Assembly (NCBI GenBank): GCA_040007095.1
Contig: JBDTVS010000048.1
Location: forward strand, 1 to 64,000
Origin: JBDTVS01 sp040007095
GTDB lineage: Bacteria > Acidobacteriota > Vicinamibacteria > Vicinamibacterales > CAVVIG01
Reading direction: 5' to 3'
DNA length: 64,000 bases
The notes beneath the pieces were generated by a model. It worked only from the letters and a program-made list of their open reading frames with translations. It had not been told where the DNA came from and did not search any database. Positions 27,742 to 36,331 of the stretch are shown here, piece by piece; within the stretch, counting starts at the first letter, position 1, and every line of letters starts with the position of its first letter. The position numbers and the translations under genes are program-made.

Positions 27742-27847
27742 ATCGTCCGCCTCGGTGCGACGACGAATCTCTGCCCTTGCGAGACTCTGGCTTTAGAAGA
27801 TGTCTAGGGACCGATCGCGTCCCTCAGCATGGTCCGCGACTCCGGCG

Positions 27848-28837
27848 TTACGCCTGCTTCAGCGATCGCTTTGCCGCATCGATCATCCATTGGGTTTCAA
27901 CCGGAACACTCGCCGCGGACGTGATTGCCGAGATGACGGCCTGACGGCCGTCGGCAGCGCCGTCGACCAGGCGTTGTCGCCGCCGTTCCAATTTTTCGAT
28001 GGTGGTCCCCGCCGGTCGTATCGCGAACACGTTCGCACGACCTCGTGGGCCCTTGCCAGTCTCAATGTGCGCGAGCAGGTCGTTGTACGCCTCGAGCCGG
28101 CCAGCATACAAGCGGCCCAGTTCGACAGAAATCTTTGCGAGGCGCCGCGCGATGATGTACTTGTCCGTGAACGACATCGTCCGGGTTTCCGCAGAATAGG
28201 GTCGCGTCAAGAGGACCAGGATATGCGTATACCCGTCGTCCTCGGCGGCCGGCACTGGAATTGGCTCGGAAAGCAGCGCGTCGAAATAACGTCCCCGCCG
28301 GTGTTGGTACGGCGGACCGGCGAACATCGGCATGGTGGCACCGGCCCTCAGAGCGCGGAGCAGGTCTCGACCGTCGGCGAAGTCGCGGAACAGATGCCGT
28401 TGTCCGGTCGTGGCGTCGGTGGCGAGGGCAATCAGGGGGACCGGCGAGGCGATCACCCGGCCGGTGTCGAGCGCCTTGCGCTTGACCATCACGTCGTCGA
28501 CCAGGAAGTCCAGGTCGAGGACCGGTCGGCGCCTCAGCGGCCGCAGGAGATCGATGAAATCGCGATGGTTGATGTCCTCGTAATAGATCCTCGTCCCGAG
28601 TGCGGCCTGGCCAGCCACGAAGTACGCGCCGTTGAGGGCGCCCGCCGACGAGCCATAGACCGCGTCAAAACATCCCAACCAGCCCATCTGTTCGAGCGCG
28701 ACGACCATCCCGGCAGATGTAACCCCGCGCATCGAGCCCCCTTCGATGCACAACGCGACCCTCGCGTTGTCGAAATGGGGTCCGCGTCCGCCATTGCTCG
28801 CGCGAAGTCGTAGCACGTCCAGTACGGGATTCGTCAT
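27848..28837 (-). CDS. patatin-like phospholipase
   Basis: 329 residues. The patatin catalytic layout is present: oxyanion-hole loop EGGSMRGV (32-39), nucleophile Ser64 in YGSSAGA, and the dyad Asp in YFDALLSEP (about residue 203; Ala replaces the usual Gly after it). It is a serine lipid acyl hydrolase. No signal peptide is seen, so it is probably cytoplasmic or membrane-associated. On the minus strand, TACAAT 11 bases before the start is a possible -10. It ends near fragment E. Confidence 0.86.
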   Translation of the reverse strand: MTNPVLDVLRLRASNGGRGPHFDNARVALCIEGGSMRGVTSAGMVVALEQMGWLGCFDAVYGSSAGALNGAYFVAGQAALGTRIYYEDINHRDFIDLLRPLRRRPVLDLDFLVDDVMVKRKALDTGRVIASPVPLIALATDATTGQRHLFRDFADGRDLLRALRAGATMPMFAGPPYQHRRGRYFDALLSEPIPVPAAEDDGYTHILVLLTRPYSAETRTMSFTDKYIIARRLAKISVELGRLYAGRLEAYNDLLAHIETGKGPRGRANVFAIRPAGTTIEKLERRRQRLVDGAADGRQAVISAITSAASVPVETQWMIDAAKRSLKQA

Positions 28838-28939
28838 GGATGTGTCGAATTGTAGTGCAGGGGAGGGTTGGGGCAGGAGGTGCGCGCGTGGAATCCGCTT
28901 GCACGGGTCCTTAGGGTCCTTTAACTGGAACGGCGCCGT

Positions 28940-30073
28940 CTACGACGCACCGAGCACGAACATCAACGTCCACGGCTTGATCGGCTGATCGTCGGTGCCC
29001 AGGATGCCGTTGTTCAACTCGAGGCGCAGCGTCCGAAACCGCTCGAGCGGTTTGGCGAACTTCAGTTCGAGCACCCGGTTCACTGCGTTGTACCGGGTCG
29101 TGAAGTCTGCGGTCGGGGTGGTCGGTTCCCCGCGCTCGACCGTCTCCGACTCGAGATACGTGGCTCGAATATTCCCCTTCAGCGTCGAGACTTTGAGGTC
29201 GCGCGAAAACTGGATGCGGACCGAGGTGTTCAGAGCCACGTCTGTTTCTTCCTGCGTCGGCGCGCTGAAGACCACTTCTGGCGCCGGAGCGGCTGGCGCG
29301 CGCACGGGCGTGGGTTCTTCGACGGCCGGCGATGTGGCCGGCGCTTTACCCAACTGAATCCCATCGGCGACGACTTCGAGCCACTGCAGTCCGCGGCCCT
29401 CGCGCACGGTGCCGGTGATCTCGAGCCAGCGACTGGTGTCCTGCCGGGCGTCGAGCGCGAGGTCGAAGCCCTTGCCCTTTGGCCGCGCCCCGCTGACCCA
29501 CAACGCCGCGTCGGCCGAACGAATCACGAAATCCCACCGCGAGCGCGCGGGCGCGTCCGGAAGGTCACCCAGGAGATTCCGGCCGGTGAACTGGCCGCTG
29601 ACCGTGATCTTCTGGTTCACATAACGCGCGGGGTTGAGAACGATCGCACGAATGGACGGAGACGTGGGCACGCTCGTCGGCGCAATCGCGGTTGCCATGA
29701 TCGCTGTCACGTCGCCGGGACGGGGCCAGGCGCCGTCGGGGTCGACGCCGAACGTGCTCCGCAGGTCGATGTTGGCCAGTCGCGGCTCGTCGGGCTTCAT
29801 CCGGCCCAGGTCCCAGAATTCACCACGGATCTCGTTGCTCCCGTCCGGGGCGCTGCCCTTGAAGACCACGCGCATCGACGCCAGGCCGTCAGTGGCGCGG
29901 ATGGTCCCGTTGTTCTCGGTGGTCACCTGGCCGATGAGCACAATCTGGCGGCCGTGAAAAAAGGTCGGGAAGGCCTGCAGCGCGGCGAGGTTGGTCGCGC
30001 GGCGGGAGGCGGGCTGAGCAGCAGCCACTCCGGCCAGAAACATGAGCGCCAGAACGGCGAACCGGGCACGCAT
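28940..30073 (-). CDS. exported protein with OB-like and Ig-like domains, function unknown
   Basis: 377 residues with a signal peptide (RARFAVLALMFLAGVAAAQ). Two beta-rich stretches (FFHGRQIVLIGQVT; YVNQKITVSGQFTGRNLLGD, WLEITGTVREG) look like OB-fold repeats. After a Pro/Ala linker (about 245-265), the C-terminus resembles a bacterial Ig-like (Big_5/SbsA) domain (TDVALNTSVRIQFSRDLKVSTL, ILGTDDQPIKPWTL). It is probably a periplasmic or surface protein. It starts 45 bases from the divergent rex gene. Confidence 0.65.
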   Translation of the reverse strand: MRARFAVLALMFLAGVAAAQPASRRATNLAALQAFPTFFHGRQIVLIGQVTTENNGTIRATDGLASMRVVFKGSAPDGSNEIRGEFWDLGRMKPDEPRLANIDLRSTFGVDPDGAWPRPGDVTAIMATAIAPTSVPTSPSIRAIVLNPARYVNQKITVSGQFTGRNLLGDLPDAPARSRWDFVIRSADAALWVSGARPKGKGFDLALDARQDTSRWLEITGTVREGRGLQWLEVVADGIQLGKAPATSPAVEEPTPVRAPAAPAPEVVFSAPTQEETDVALNTSVRIQFSRDLKVSTLKGNIRATYLESETVERGEPTTPTADFTTRYNAVNRVLELKFAKPLERFRTLRLELNNGILGTDDQPIKPWTLMFVLGAS

Positions 30074-30116
30074 CTATTCCATCGATATTACCTGCTTTTG
30101 TTACAATCGCTTTAGT

Positions 30117-30135
30117 TTGTGAAACGATTGAACAA
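30117..30135. promoter_or_regulatory. candidate Rex operator overlapping the rex start codon
   Basis: The sequence begins TTGTGAA and ends AACAA over 19 bases. It keeps the first half of the known Rex box (TTGTGAA) and part of the mirrored half. It covers the GTG start, a position suited to autorepression, and could also affect the divergent gene. The second half-site is imperfect. Confidence 0.35.
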
Positions 30136-30808
30136 GTCGGTGGTCAAGACCCAGACGTCCAAGCAGACTTCCGACCAGGTGTCCGAACTCACGACCAACC
30201 GGCTGTCGGTCTACTTGCGCTGCCTCAACGTGCTCGACGACGGCGGCGTCCGCACCATCTCGTCGCAGGCGCTGGCGGAGCAGTTCCGGCTGAACGCGGC
30301 TCAGATTCGCAAGGACCTCGCCTACTTCGGCGAATTCGGCGTGCGCGGCGTCGGCTATTACGTTCGCGATCTCAAGCGTCATCTCCGCCAGATCCTCGGT
30401 CTCGACCGCAAACTTCGGGTGGCGATCATTGGCGCGGGCAACCTCGGGCTCGCACTGGCGGACTATCCGGGGTTCCGCCAGGAAGGCTTCGAGATCTGCG
30501 CGCTCTTCGACACGCTGGCGTCGAAGGTCGGGGAGCAATCGCGTGCGGGCGTCACCATCTTTGACATTCACGATTTGAAGAAGATCGCGCGCCGCGACGG
30601 CATCAGCATCGCCGTCATCGCCGTGCCGGCCGCGGCGGCCCAGGAAGTGCTCAACCTCGTGGTGGCCGCGGGCATCAAGGCGGTCCTGAATTTTTCGCCG
30701 GACACACTGCAGGCGCCCCCCGATGTGAAGCTGAAGAGCGTGGACTTGACGGTCTCGCTGGAAAGCCTGTCGTTCTTCCTTGCTCAGGGAGATACCGATG
30801 TCACGTAG
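30119..30808 (+). CDS. rex: redox-sensing transcriptional repressor Rex
   Basis: 229 residues from GTG. The N-terminal winged helix contains RLSVYLRCLNVLDDGG, SQALAEQFRLNAAQIRKDLAYFGEFGVRGVGY; the C-terminal Rossmann domain has VAIIGAGNLGLAL for NAD(H), ALFDT, and a domain-swapped helix near the end. Rex binds operators at low NADH/NAD+ and releases when NADH rises, controlling respiration and fermentation genes. TACAAT (30102-30107) is a possible -10 of its promoter. moaC overlaps its end by 11 bases. Confidence 0.93.
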   Translation: MKRLNKSVVKTQTSKQTSDQVSELTTNRLSVYLRCLNVLDDGGVRTISSQALAEQFRLNAAQIRKDLAYFGEFGVRGVGYYVRDLKRHLRQILGLDRKLRVAIIGAGNLGLALADYPGFRQEGFEICALFDTLASKVGEQSRAGVTIFDIHDLKKIARRDGISIAVIAVPAAAAQEVLNLVVAAGIKAVLNFSPDTLQAPPDVKLKSVDLTVSLESLSFFLAQGDTDVT

Positions 30809-31382
30809 TGGATCGGATGCGGCCGTCCCGCCCGGTGGCTCCGGCCGCGCGCGTCGCACCCGTGGGGTCGGCCGGGAAGCGCGCCCGGCTGGCGAGGGCG
30901 TCCAAGACCGCGATCTCCGGCTTAGCCACGTCGATGTACGAGGCCGCGTCAAGATGGTCGACGTCGGCGAAAAGCCGGTGACTTCGCGTGAGGCGGTCGC
31001 ACGCGGCTCGATTGCCATGTCGCGGGAAGCGCGCCGCATCGTCCGGGCCGGCGCGATCGCCAAAGGCGATCCTCTCCAGGCCGCGCGCATCGCCGGCATC
31101 ATGGCGGCCAAGCAGACGGCGGCGCTTATCCCACTCTGCCATCCGCTGCCGCTCGCGAACGTGCACGTCGCCTTGACCCCGACCTCACGCGGGTACGAAA
31201 TCGAGGCGCGCGTCCGCACCACCGCCCAGACCGGGGTCGAGATGGAAGCGCTGACGGCTGTCGCCGTCGCCGCCCTGACCATCTACGACATGGTCAAGGC
31301 GGTCGACAAAACGATGGTCATCGGCGACATCCGGGTGATGTTCAAGAGCGGCGGGCGCTCGGGGACGTATGTCCGCTCTTAG
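30798..31382 (+). CDS. moaC: cyclic pyranopterin monophosphate synthase MoaC
   Basis: 194 residues, ATG at 30798 after AGGGAGAT inside the end of rex. Core motifs match MoaC: MVDVGEKPVTSREAVA, KGDPLQAARIAGIMAAKQT, LIPLCHPLPL (catalytic His), VEMEALTA and IYDMVKAVDK (catalytic Asp and Lys). It converts the pterin precursor to cPMP in molybdenum cofactor synthesis. An Arg/Gly-rich N-terminal extension of about 40 residues precedes the usual start. The overlap with rex suggests redox-coupled expression of cofactor synthesis. Confidence 0.93.
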   Translation: MSRSGSDAAVPPGGSGRARRTRGVGREARPAGEGVQDRDLRLSHVDVRGRVKMVDVGEKPVTSREAVARGSIAMSREARRIVRAGAIAKGDPLQAARIAGIMAAKQTAALIPLCHPLPLANVHVALTPTSRGYEIEARVRTTAQTGVEMEALTAVAVAALTIYDMVKAVDKTMVIGDIRVMFKSGGRSGTYVRS

Positions 31383-32289
31383 ACATCTTCGAACGCCGCT
31401 GGCTGGTGAAGATTCGCCACACACTCTCGGGTTTGGCTGGTTGTGTTTGAGGCGAAGCTTCCCTGTTGTGCCCCTGCGTTTGTCTCTTGGCATCGTCTCG
31501 GCTCTGGCCGTCAGCGTGTTGGTCGCCGGAGTTGCCAGGGTCGATACGGCGGCTGCCGTCTCCCAGTCCCCCTTGCGTGCCGGATCCGCGGCTCCGACCG
31601 CCGGCTACCGCGTCGTTCACACCTATCCACACGATCGAGACGCGTACACGCAAGGGTTGGAGTTCGTTGACGGTGCCTTGTTTGAAAGCACCGGGCTCAA
31701 CGGCCGATCGTCGATCAGGAAAGTGCAGTTGGAAACCGGGCGTGTGCTTCGACGCCGCGATGTGCCACAGGCGCATTTCGGCGAGGGCATCACGATCTGG
31801 CGATCGCGGATGTTCGAGCTCACCTGGCAGTCGCACGTCGCATTCGTCTACGACAGCGAATCGTTCGAACCGCGCGGGTCGTTCGCCTACACCGGCGAGG
31901 GCTGGGGACTGACGCACGACGGGACCAGCCTCATCATGAGTGACGGGACCGCCGATCTCCGATTTCTCGACCCGACGACGTTCCAGGAACGACGCCGCGT
32001 GCGCGTCACCGACGCGGCACGCCCCGTGTCGAGTCTCAACGAGTTGGAGTACGTCAACGGGCAGGTGTTCGCCAATGTGTGGACGACGGACCGGATCGCG
32101 CGGATCGATCCGCAGACCGGGCGCGTGCTCGGTTGGATCGACCTGGCCGGGCTGCTGTCCGCGAGGGATCGGGTGAACGGCGATGCCGTACTCAACGGCA
32201 TCGCCTACGACGAGAAGGGCGCCCGCTTGTTCGTCACCGGCAAGCTCTGGCCGTCGCTGTTCGAGATCACGATCGTGCCCAGGCCGTAG
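31369..32289 (+). CDS. glutaminyl-peptide cyclotransferase (bacterial/plant beta-propeller type)
   Basis: Up to 306 residues; ATG 31369 overlaps moaC by 14 bases, while GTG 31468 would begin nearer the hydrophobic export segment (LRLSLGIVSALAVSVLVAG) and is an alternative. After the signal region the five-bladed propeller family shows YPHDRDAYTQGLEF, FESTGLNGRSSIRKV, FGEGITIW, YTGEGWGLTHDG, ELEYVNGQVFANVW and NGIAYD. It cyclises N-terminal Gln to pyroglutamate on exported proteins or peptides. Confidence 0.9.
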   Translation: MSALRHLRTPLAGEDSPHTLGFGWLCLRRSFPVVPLRLSLGIVSALAVSVLVAGVARVDTAAAVSQSPLRAGSAAPTAGYRVVHTYPHDRDAYTQGLEFVDGALFESTGLNGRSSIRKVQLETGRVLRRRDVPQAHFGEGITIWRSRMFELTWQSHVAFVYDSESFEPRGSFAYTGEGWGLTHDGTSLIMSDGTADLRFLDPTTFQERRRVRVTDAARPVSSLNELEYVNGQVFANVWTTDRIARIDPQTGRVLGWIDLAGLLSARDRVNGDAVLNGIAYDEKGARLFVTGKLWPSLFEITIVPRP

Positions 32290-32304
32290 CGATCAGGACG
32301 CTAG

Positions 32305-32462
32305 TGTCCTGCGTTCGACGATGTAGTACACGGCTTCCGGCGCGCGGCGCCCGCATGGCAAGGCGCGACGACCGAGGATACCGGGAGTATCTGAGGGAGG
32401 AGCAACGCCGCCAGGCGGGATGCCCCGCCCGGAAGGCGTCCTAAAGCGTCGGACGCAGGACA
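32305..32462. repeat. palindromic mobile-like element, copy C (158 bp)
   Basis: Nearly identical to copy B in reverse orientation. CTAG stands on both sides (32301-32304 and 32463-32466); the right CTAG supplies the TAG stop codon of the minus-strand CDF gene. The central hairpin GATAC-CGGGA-GTATC (32377-32391) sits at the exact midpoint. The left side lies 12 bases after the glutaminyl cyclase stop, so the element separates two convergent genes and could terminate both. Confidence 0.88.
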
Positions 32463-33395
32463 CTAGGCGACTTGCGACGGCGGCGGTTCGATGTGGATGA
32501 TGGCGTCCACGATTTGCGGGTAGCGCGCCATCAGCCGATCCTTGACCACGTGCGACAAATCGTGCGCATCGGTCAGCCGCATGTCTGGAGGAAACCAGAC
32601 GTGAAGATCCAGGAACACGTGGTCGGTGGAGCCGCGCGTGCGGATGCGATGGCAGCCGAGCACGCCCGTGACGTCGAGCACCACGCGTTCGATGTCGACG
32701 TCCGCCATCACCATGCGGTCGCTCAGGATCCCGGTCGTGGCATGGGCCACCTGGTAACCCGAGTAGGCAATGAATCCCGCGACGAGTATCGCCGCCAGGG
32801 GATCCAGGATCGGCAGCCCGAGCCGCGCGCCGACCAGCGCACACATGACCGCCAGCGACGTCCACACGTCGCTGCGAGTCTGCATGGCATCGGCCAGCAG
32901 TACCTCGCTGGCCAATTGCTCGGCGGCGCGCCCTTCGTACACGACGACGGCGAGGTTGATGCCGATCGTGGCCAGCATGACCACGATGCTCATTACCGGG
33001 ATCTCGGGGGGGGGCGTCTTACCGCTCAGGTGATTGAAGGCGTTGCGCAGCACCTCGACGACCACGAGCGAGAGAAAGACGGTGACGGCCGCTGCGGCCA
33101 CGGTCTCGTACTTGCGATGGCCGTACGGGTGGTCGTCGTCGGGCGGCTGCCGCGCCAGTCGGACGCCGATCAGGCCGACGACGTTCGAGGCGCCGTCGGT
33201 CAGCGAGTGGAAGCCGTCCGACAATATGCTGACGGCGCCGGTGGCGTAGCCGACCGCGATCTTGGCGACTGCGACCGCAAGGTTGAGAATCAGCACGCGG
33301 ACCAGGACGCGGGTGACCGCCGCGTAGCGGCTCGGCTGCAGGGCTCGCGCCGCGGATCGGATCTCTTCGGGAGACGGAATACGGCTGCTCCCCAT
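32463..33395 (-). CDS. cation diffusion facilitator (CDF) family transporter
   Basis: 310 residues from the ATG at 33395, chosen because AGGGAG stands six bases upstream and it clears the end of lepB; an earlier in-frame ATG would overlap lepB. The metal-site motifs of CDF exporters are present: SDGFHSLTD in TM2 (HxxxD) and DAMQTRSDVWTS in TM5 (DxxxD). The C-terminal cytoplasmic domain contains a ZT-dimer-like region (VTGVLGCHRIRTRG, HVFLDLHVWF). It exports divalent metals such as Zn, Fe or Mn using the proton gradient. Confidence 0.92.
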   Translation of the reverse strand: MGSSRIPSPEEIRSAARALQPSRYAAVTRVLVRVLILNLAVAVAKIAVGYATGAVSILSDGFHSLTDGASNVVGLIGVRLARQPPDDDHPYGHRKYETVAAAAVTVFLSLVVVEVLRNAFNHLSGKTPPPEIPVMSIVVMLATIGINLAVVVYEGRAAEQLASEVLLADAMQTRSDVWTSLAVMCALVGARLGLPILDPLAAILVAGFIAYSGYQVAHATTGILSDRMVMADVDIERVVLDVTGVLGCHRIRTRGSTDHVFLDLHVWFPPDMRLTDAHDLSHVVKDRLMARYPQIVDAIIHIEPPPSQVA

Positions 33396-33421
33396 TCCTG
33401 CTCCCTGCGTCCTTGCGATGT

Positions 33422-33988
33422 TTAGAAGATCCGCGCCGTGGGCACCGGCCACCAACGCAGCTGCACTCTCCCGATGATGTATTTCTTGGGCACGTTACCC
33501 CAATGGCGGCTGTCCGAGCTGTTGTTGCGGTGGTCGCCCATCACGAAGTCGTAGCCCTCGGGGATCAACTGCGGTCCCCAGTCGTCGTGGCTGCGGTACT
33601 TGGCGGGCACGTAATCGTCCTTGAGCGGAATGTCGTTCACGTACACGTGACCGTCGACGATGCGCACGGTGTCGCCCTCTTCGGCAATGACCCGCTTCAC
33701 GAACGACTTCTCGGGGTTGAGCGGGTAGTAGAGCATGACGATATCGCCCCGGCGCGGTTCGCCCATGCGATACGCCAGCTTGTTGACGATCAACCGATCC
33801 TGATCCTCGAGCGTCGGCGCCATGCTCTGGCCCTCGACGCGGGCAACCTGGAAGACGAACGTCACGATGAGGACCGCGTAGACGGCAGCGGAGACGAGCG
33901 TCTTGACCCACGCGACGAGCTCTTCCTTGACGCGCGACAGGCGAACCGCGGGGCTCGTCATCGCCGGTTGATCGAGCCGATCGGTCAT
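33422..33988 (-). CDS. lepB: signal peptidase I
   Basis: 189 residues from the ATG at 33988. The open frame runs further upstream into lytR through a low-complexity Pro/Glu-rich stretch, so the start is uncertain and a longer N-terminus is possible. One membrane anchor (about 28-46) precedes the catalytic Ser55 in GQSMAPTL and the general base Lys98 in SFVKRVIA; GDHRNNSSDSRHWG closes the family pattern. It cleaves signal peptides of exported proteins at the outer face of the inner membrane. It lies downstream of lytS-lytR and upstream of the CDF gene, all on the minus strand. Confidence 0.93.
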   Translation of the reverse strand: MTDRLDQPAMTSPAVRLSRVKEELVAWVKTLVSAAVYAVLIVTFVFQVARVEGQSMAPTLEDQDRLIVNKLAYRMGEPRRGDIVMLYYPLNPEKSFVKRVIAEEGDTVRIVDGHVYVNDIPLKDDYVPAKYRSHDDWGPQLIPEGYDFVMGDHRNNSSDSRHWGNVPKKYIIGRVQLRWWPVPTARIF

Positions 33989-34158
33989 GGTGGTGTCGTA
34001 GCCGCCCTCGGCCGGGCGATCGCCCGCCGGCAGGGGGGGTGTATCTTGACGCTGGTCTTCGAACGACGGAACACCGTAGGCCGCCTGCGACGGCGGCGCT
34101 TCGCTCACCTGCGACTCGACGGTTGCCTCAGGTTCGATTCGCTCGTTGGCACCGGCCG

Positions 34159-34947
34159 CTAGAGCTCCAGGTACTCCCGAATCCGCCGCGTGTGCGCCCG
34201 GCTCACCGGAATCTCCGTCGATTTGTCGTCCTTCATCCTGAGGATGTAGTTCCTGAACCAAGGCACAATCTCCCTGATCTTGTTCATGTTCACGAGATGC
34301 GAGCGGTGGACGCGCCAGAAGACGTTCGGGTCGAGGCGTTCGTGCAGGTCGTCGAGCGATCGGTAGTTCGACGTCCCGACGTGATGGCTGGTCACGACGG
34401 TGATGGCGTCTTCGGCAAGCGAGGCGTAGATGATGTCCTCGGACTGCACGAGGATGAACCGCTCGCCGACCTTGATCGCCATCCGATCCCGGCGGTGTTG
34501 GCGTTCGGCGACGAGATCGAAGATTTTCTCGATCTGCTGGTTGATCGCCACGCCATCCCCTTGATCGAGCGACCGGGCCGACGCCACGCGGCGCTGGGCC
34601 CGCTCGACCGCCCGTTCAAGGCGTACCGGATCGACCGGCTTCAACAGGTAATCAACCGCGTTGACCTCGAAGGCCTCGATGGCGTGCTGGTCGTATGCCG
34701 TCACGAACACGATGTGCGTCGGCAACTCACGGTCGACCATCCGGCGCGCGACCTGAAAACCGTTCAAGCCCGGCATCTGGACGTCGAGAAACACGATGTC
34801 CGGACGGAGGCGGTCGATGGTCGAGAGCGCTTCCAGGCCGTCACCCGCCTGGCCGATCACGTCGACGCCGCCAAGCTGTCCCAGCAGGAAGCCCAACTCG
34901 TCACGAGCCAGCTGTTCATCGTCGACAAGTACCGCACGCAAATCCAT
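34159..34947 (-). CDS. LytTR-family response regulator
   Basis: 262 residues: receiver domain (VLVDDEQLARDEL, acceptor Asp55 in FLDVQMPG, VTAYDQHAIEAF, LLKPVD), a linker helix, and a LytTR DNA-binding domain (about 155-260: IKVGERFILVQSEDIIYASL, FWRVHRSHLVNMNKI, IPVSRAHTRRIREYL). It acts with the LytS-type kinase whose gene ends one base before its start. LytTR regulators bind direct repeats to control envelope or virulence-type genes; targets here are unknown. Confidence 0.93.
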   Translation of the reverse strand: MDLRAVLVDDEQLARDELGFLLGQLGGVDVIGQAGDGLEALSTIDRLRPDIVFLDVQMPGLNGFQVARRMVDRELPTHIVFVTAYDQHAIEAFEVNAVDYLLKPVDPVRLERAVERAQRRVASARSLDQGDGVAINQQIEKIFDLVAERQHRRDRMAIKVGERFILVQSEDIIYASLAEDAITVVTSHHVGTSNYRSLDDLHERLDPNVFWRVHRSHLVNMNKIREIVPWFRNYILRMKDDKSTEIPVSRAHTRRIREYLEL

Positions 34948-34948
34948 C

Positions 34949-36292
34949 TTACGCTGTTACCCGCTCGGGAATCGTCAGCTCGGGGATTTCCACGCGCGCG
35001 CAGGTGCCCTCACCGGGCGCACTCGTGAGCTTCAAACGATACGCCGCCCCGTAGATCGTGCGCAGTCGTTCGTTGACGTTGCTCAGGCCGATGCCGTCGC
35101 CGAGGGCTTTTTCAAGCCGATCGCCGGTCATCCCCAACCCGTCGTCGTGCACCTCGATCACCGCATGGCCATCCTGCATCCGGCTGCGGATCGTGATGCG
35201 TCCGCCGCCGACCTTGCGAGACAGCCCGTGCTTGATCGAGTTTTCGACCAGCGGTTGCAGCAGCATGCTCGGGACGATCACGTCGAGCGTTTCGGGGCTG
35301 ATCTGCTTGACGACGCGCAGCTGAGGCCCGAAGCGCACGACTTCGATGTCGAGGTACTCGTCGATCGACTCCAGTTCCTCGCGCAGGGTGACGAAGTGAT
35401 CGGTGGCGCGCAGCAGACGGCGGAGCAGGCCCGACAGTTTGGTGATGAGCATCCGGGCCGTTTCCGGCTGCGTCCGGATGAGCGACGAGATCGAGGTCAG
35501 CGTGTTGAACAGGAAGTGGGGGTTGATCTGATTGGCGAGCGCTTCGATCCGGGCCGCGAGCAGGAGCTTTTCCTGTTCTTGCAGGCGATGCTCGATGCGC
35601 GCGTTGTTCCAGATCTTGATCGGCGTCGCCACGCAGACCACGGTAGCGAGCAGCACGGCGGCGAATGTCCAGGGGGAGGCGGATTCCGCCATCCAGTGCG
35701 AGCCAGGACCGAGGTAGAAGAGGCGCATGGGCCAGCGCATTCCGAGGACCAGCCGGATCAGCTCGAGCCCGATCGGCACGAGCAGCAGCACCACCTGCCA
35801 ATCGACCTGAAAGGCGCCGCGGCGGCGAAGAGCGTCCAGCGCCCCTCGCAGCATGTGATACACCCGCCGGGGCAGGCTCGTGAACACGAACGGCGAGAAG
35901 TGCCAGATCGCTTCTTTCGGGCACAGTTCTCGCAAACCGCCCCCCGCGAAGCCGCAGCCGACGGCGAACATCGGGGCGATAATCTCGCCGTGGGCGAGTG
36001 GGGGCAGGCCGACGAGCACGCCCACGGTGACGCCCAGGTACGGGCCGTCGATCAGTCCGGCCAGAAACGCCCCTTCAAGCGTGAGGTCCGCGGCCTGGTA
36101 TCCCAGCAGCAGGCGCGCCGCGACGCCAGCGAAGAGCAAGAAGCCGAGGCTGAGCCCGAAGATGGCGCGATCGGGCCATTCGCGCTGCTCGAAGATCAGG
36201 AATTGGCGAAACCGCCGGAATCGCACGACGATAGTGGCCGCGGCGGCCATGACGGCGAGCTTCACGAGCAGCGTCGTCAGCAGGACCTGCAT
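34949..36292 (-). CDS. LytS-type sensor histidine kinase
   Basis: 447 residues. The N-terminal half has about six to seven membrane helices of the 5TM-5TMR_LYT type (IDGPYLGVTVGVLVG, MFAVGCGFAGGGLRELCP). The kinase core has the His in NQINPHFLFNTL (His259), the LytS/YehU His_kinase pattern, then a HATPase (PLVENSIKHGL, DDGLGM, GIGLSNVNERL). It pairs with the adjacent LytTR regulator. The promoter must lie in the 39 bases shared with the divergent nuoI. Confidence 0.92.
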   Translation of the reverse strand: MQVLLTTLLVKLAVMAAAATIVVRFRRFRQFLIFEQREWPDRAIFGLSLGFLLFAGVAARLLLGYQAADLTLEGAFLAGLIDGPYLGVTVGVLVGLPPLAHGEIIAPMFAVGCGFAGGGLRELCPKEAIWHFSPFVFTSLPRRVYHMLRGALDALRRRGAFQVDWQVVLLLVPIGLELIRLVLGMRWPMRLFYLGPGSHWMAESASPWTFAAVLLATVVCVATPIKIWNNARIEHRLQEQEKLLLAARIEALANQINPHFLFNTLTSISSLIRTQPETARMLITKLSGLLRRLLRATDHFVTLREELESIDEYLDIEVVRFGPQLRVVKQISPETLDVIVPSMLLQPLVENSIKHGLSRKVGGGRITIRSRMQDGHAVIEVHDDGLGMTGDRLEKALGDGIGLSNVNERLRTIYGAAYRLKLTSAPGEGTCARVEIPELTIPERVTA

Positions 36293-36318
36293 GATTTACA
36301 TTGATCTTATCGGCCGGG

Positions 36319-36324
36319 TAAACT
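36319..36324 (+). promoter_or_regulatory. candidate -10 of a leaderless nuoI transcript
   Basis: TAAACT ends seven bases before the ATG of nuoI. The spacing would place transcription start on or next to the start codon. Confidence 0.4.
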
Positions 36325-36331
36325 GAGGGCA

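Noticed and set aside
27541..27800. Small proteins in the element region 27.5-27.8 kb
   Set aside because: They are translations of element copies B and E with no independent evidence.
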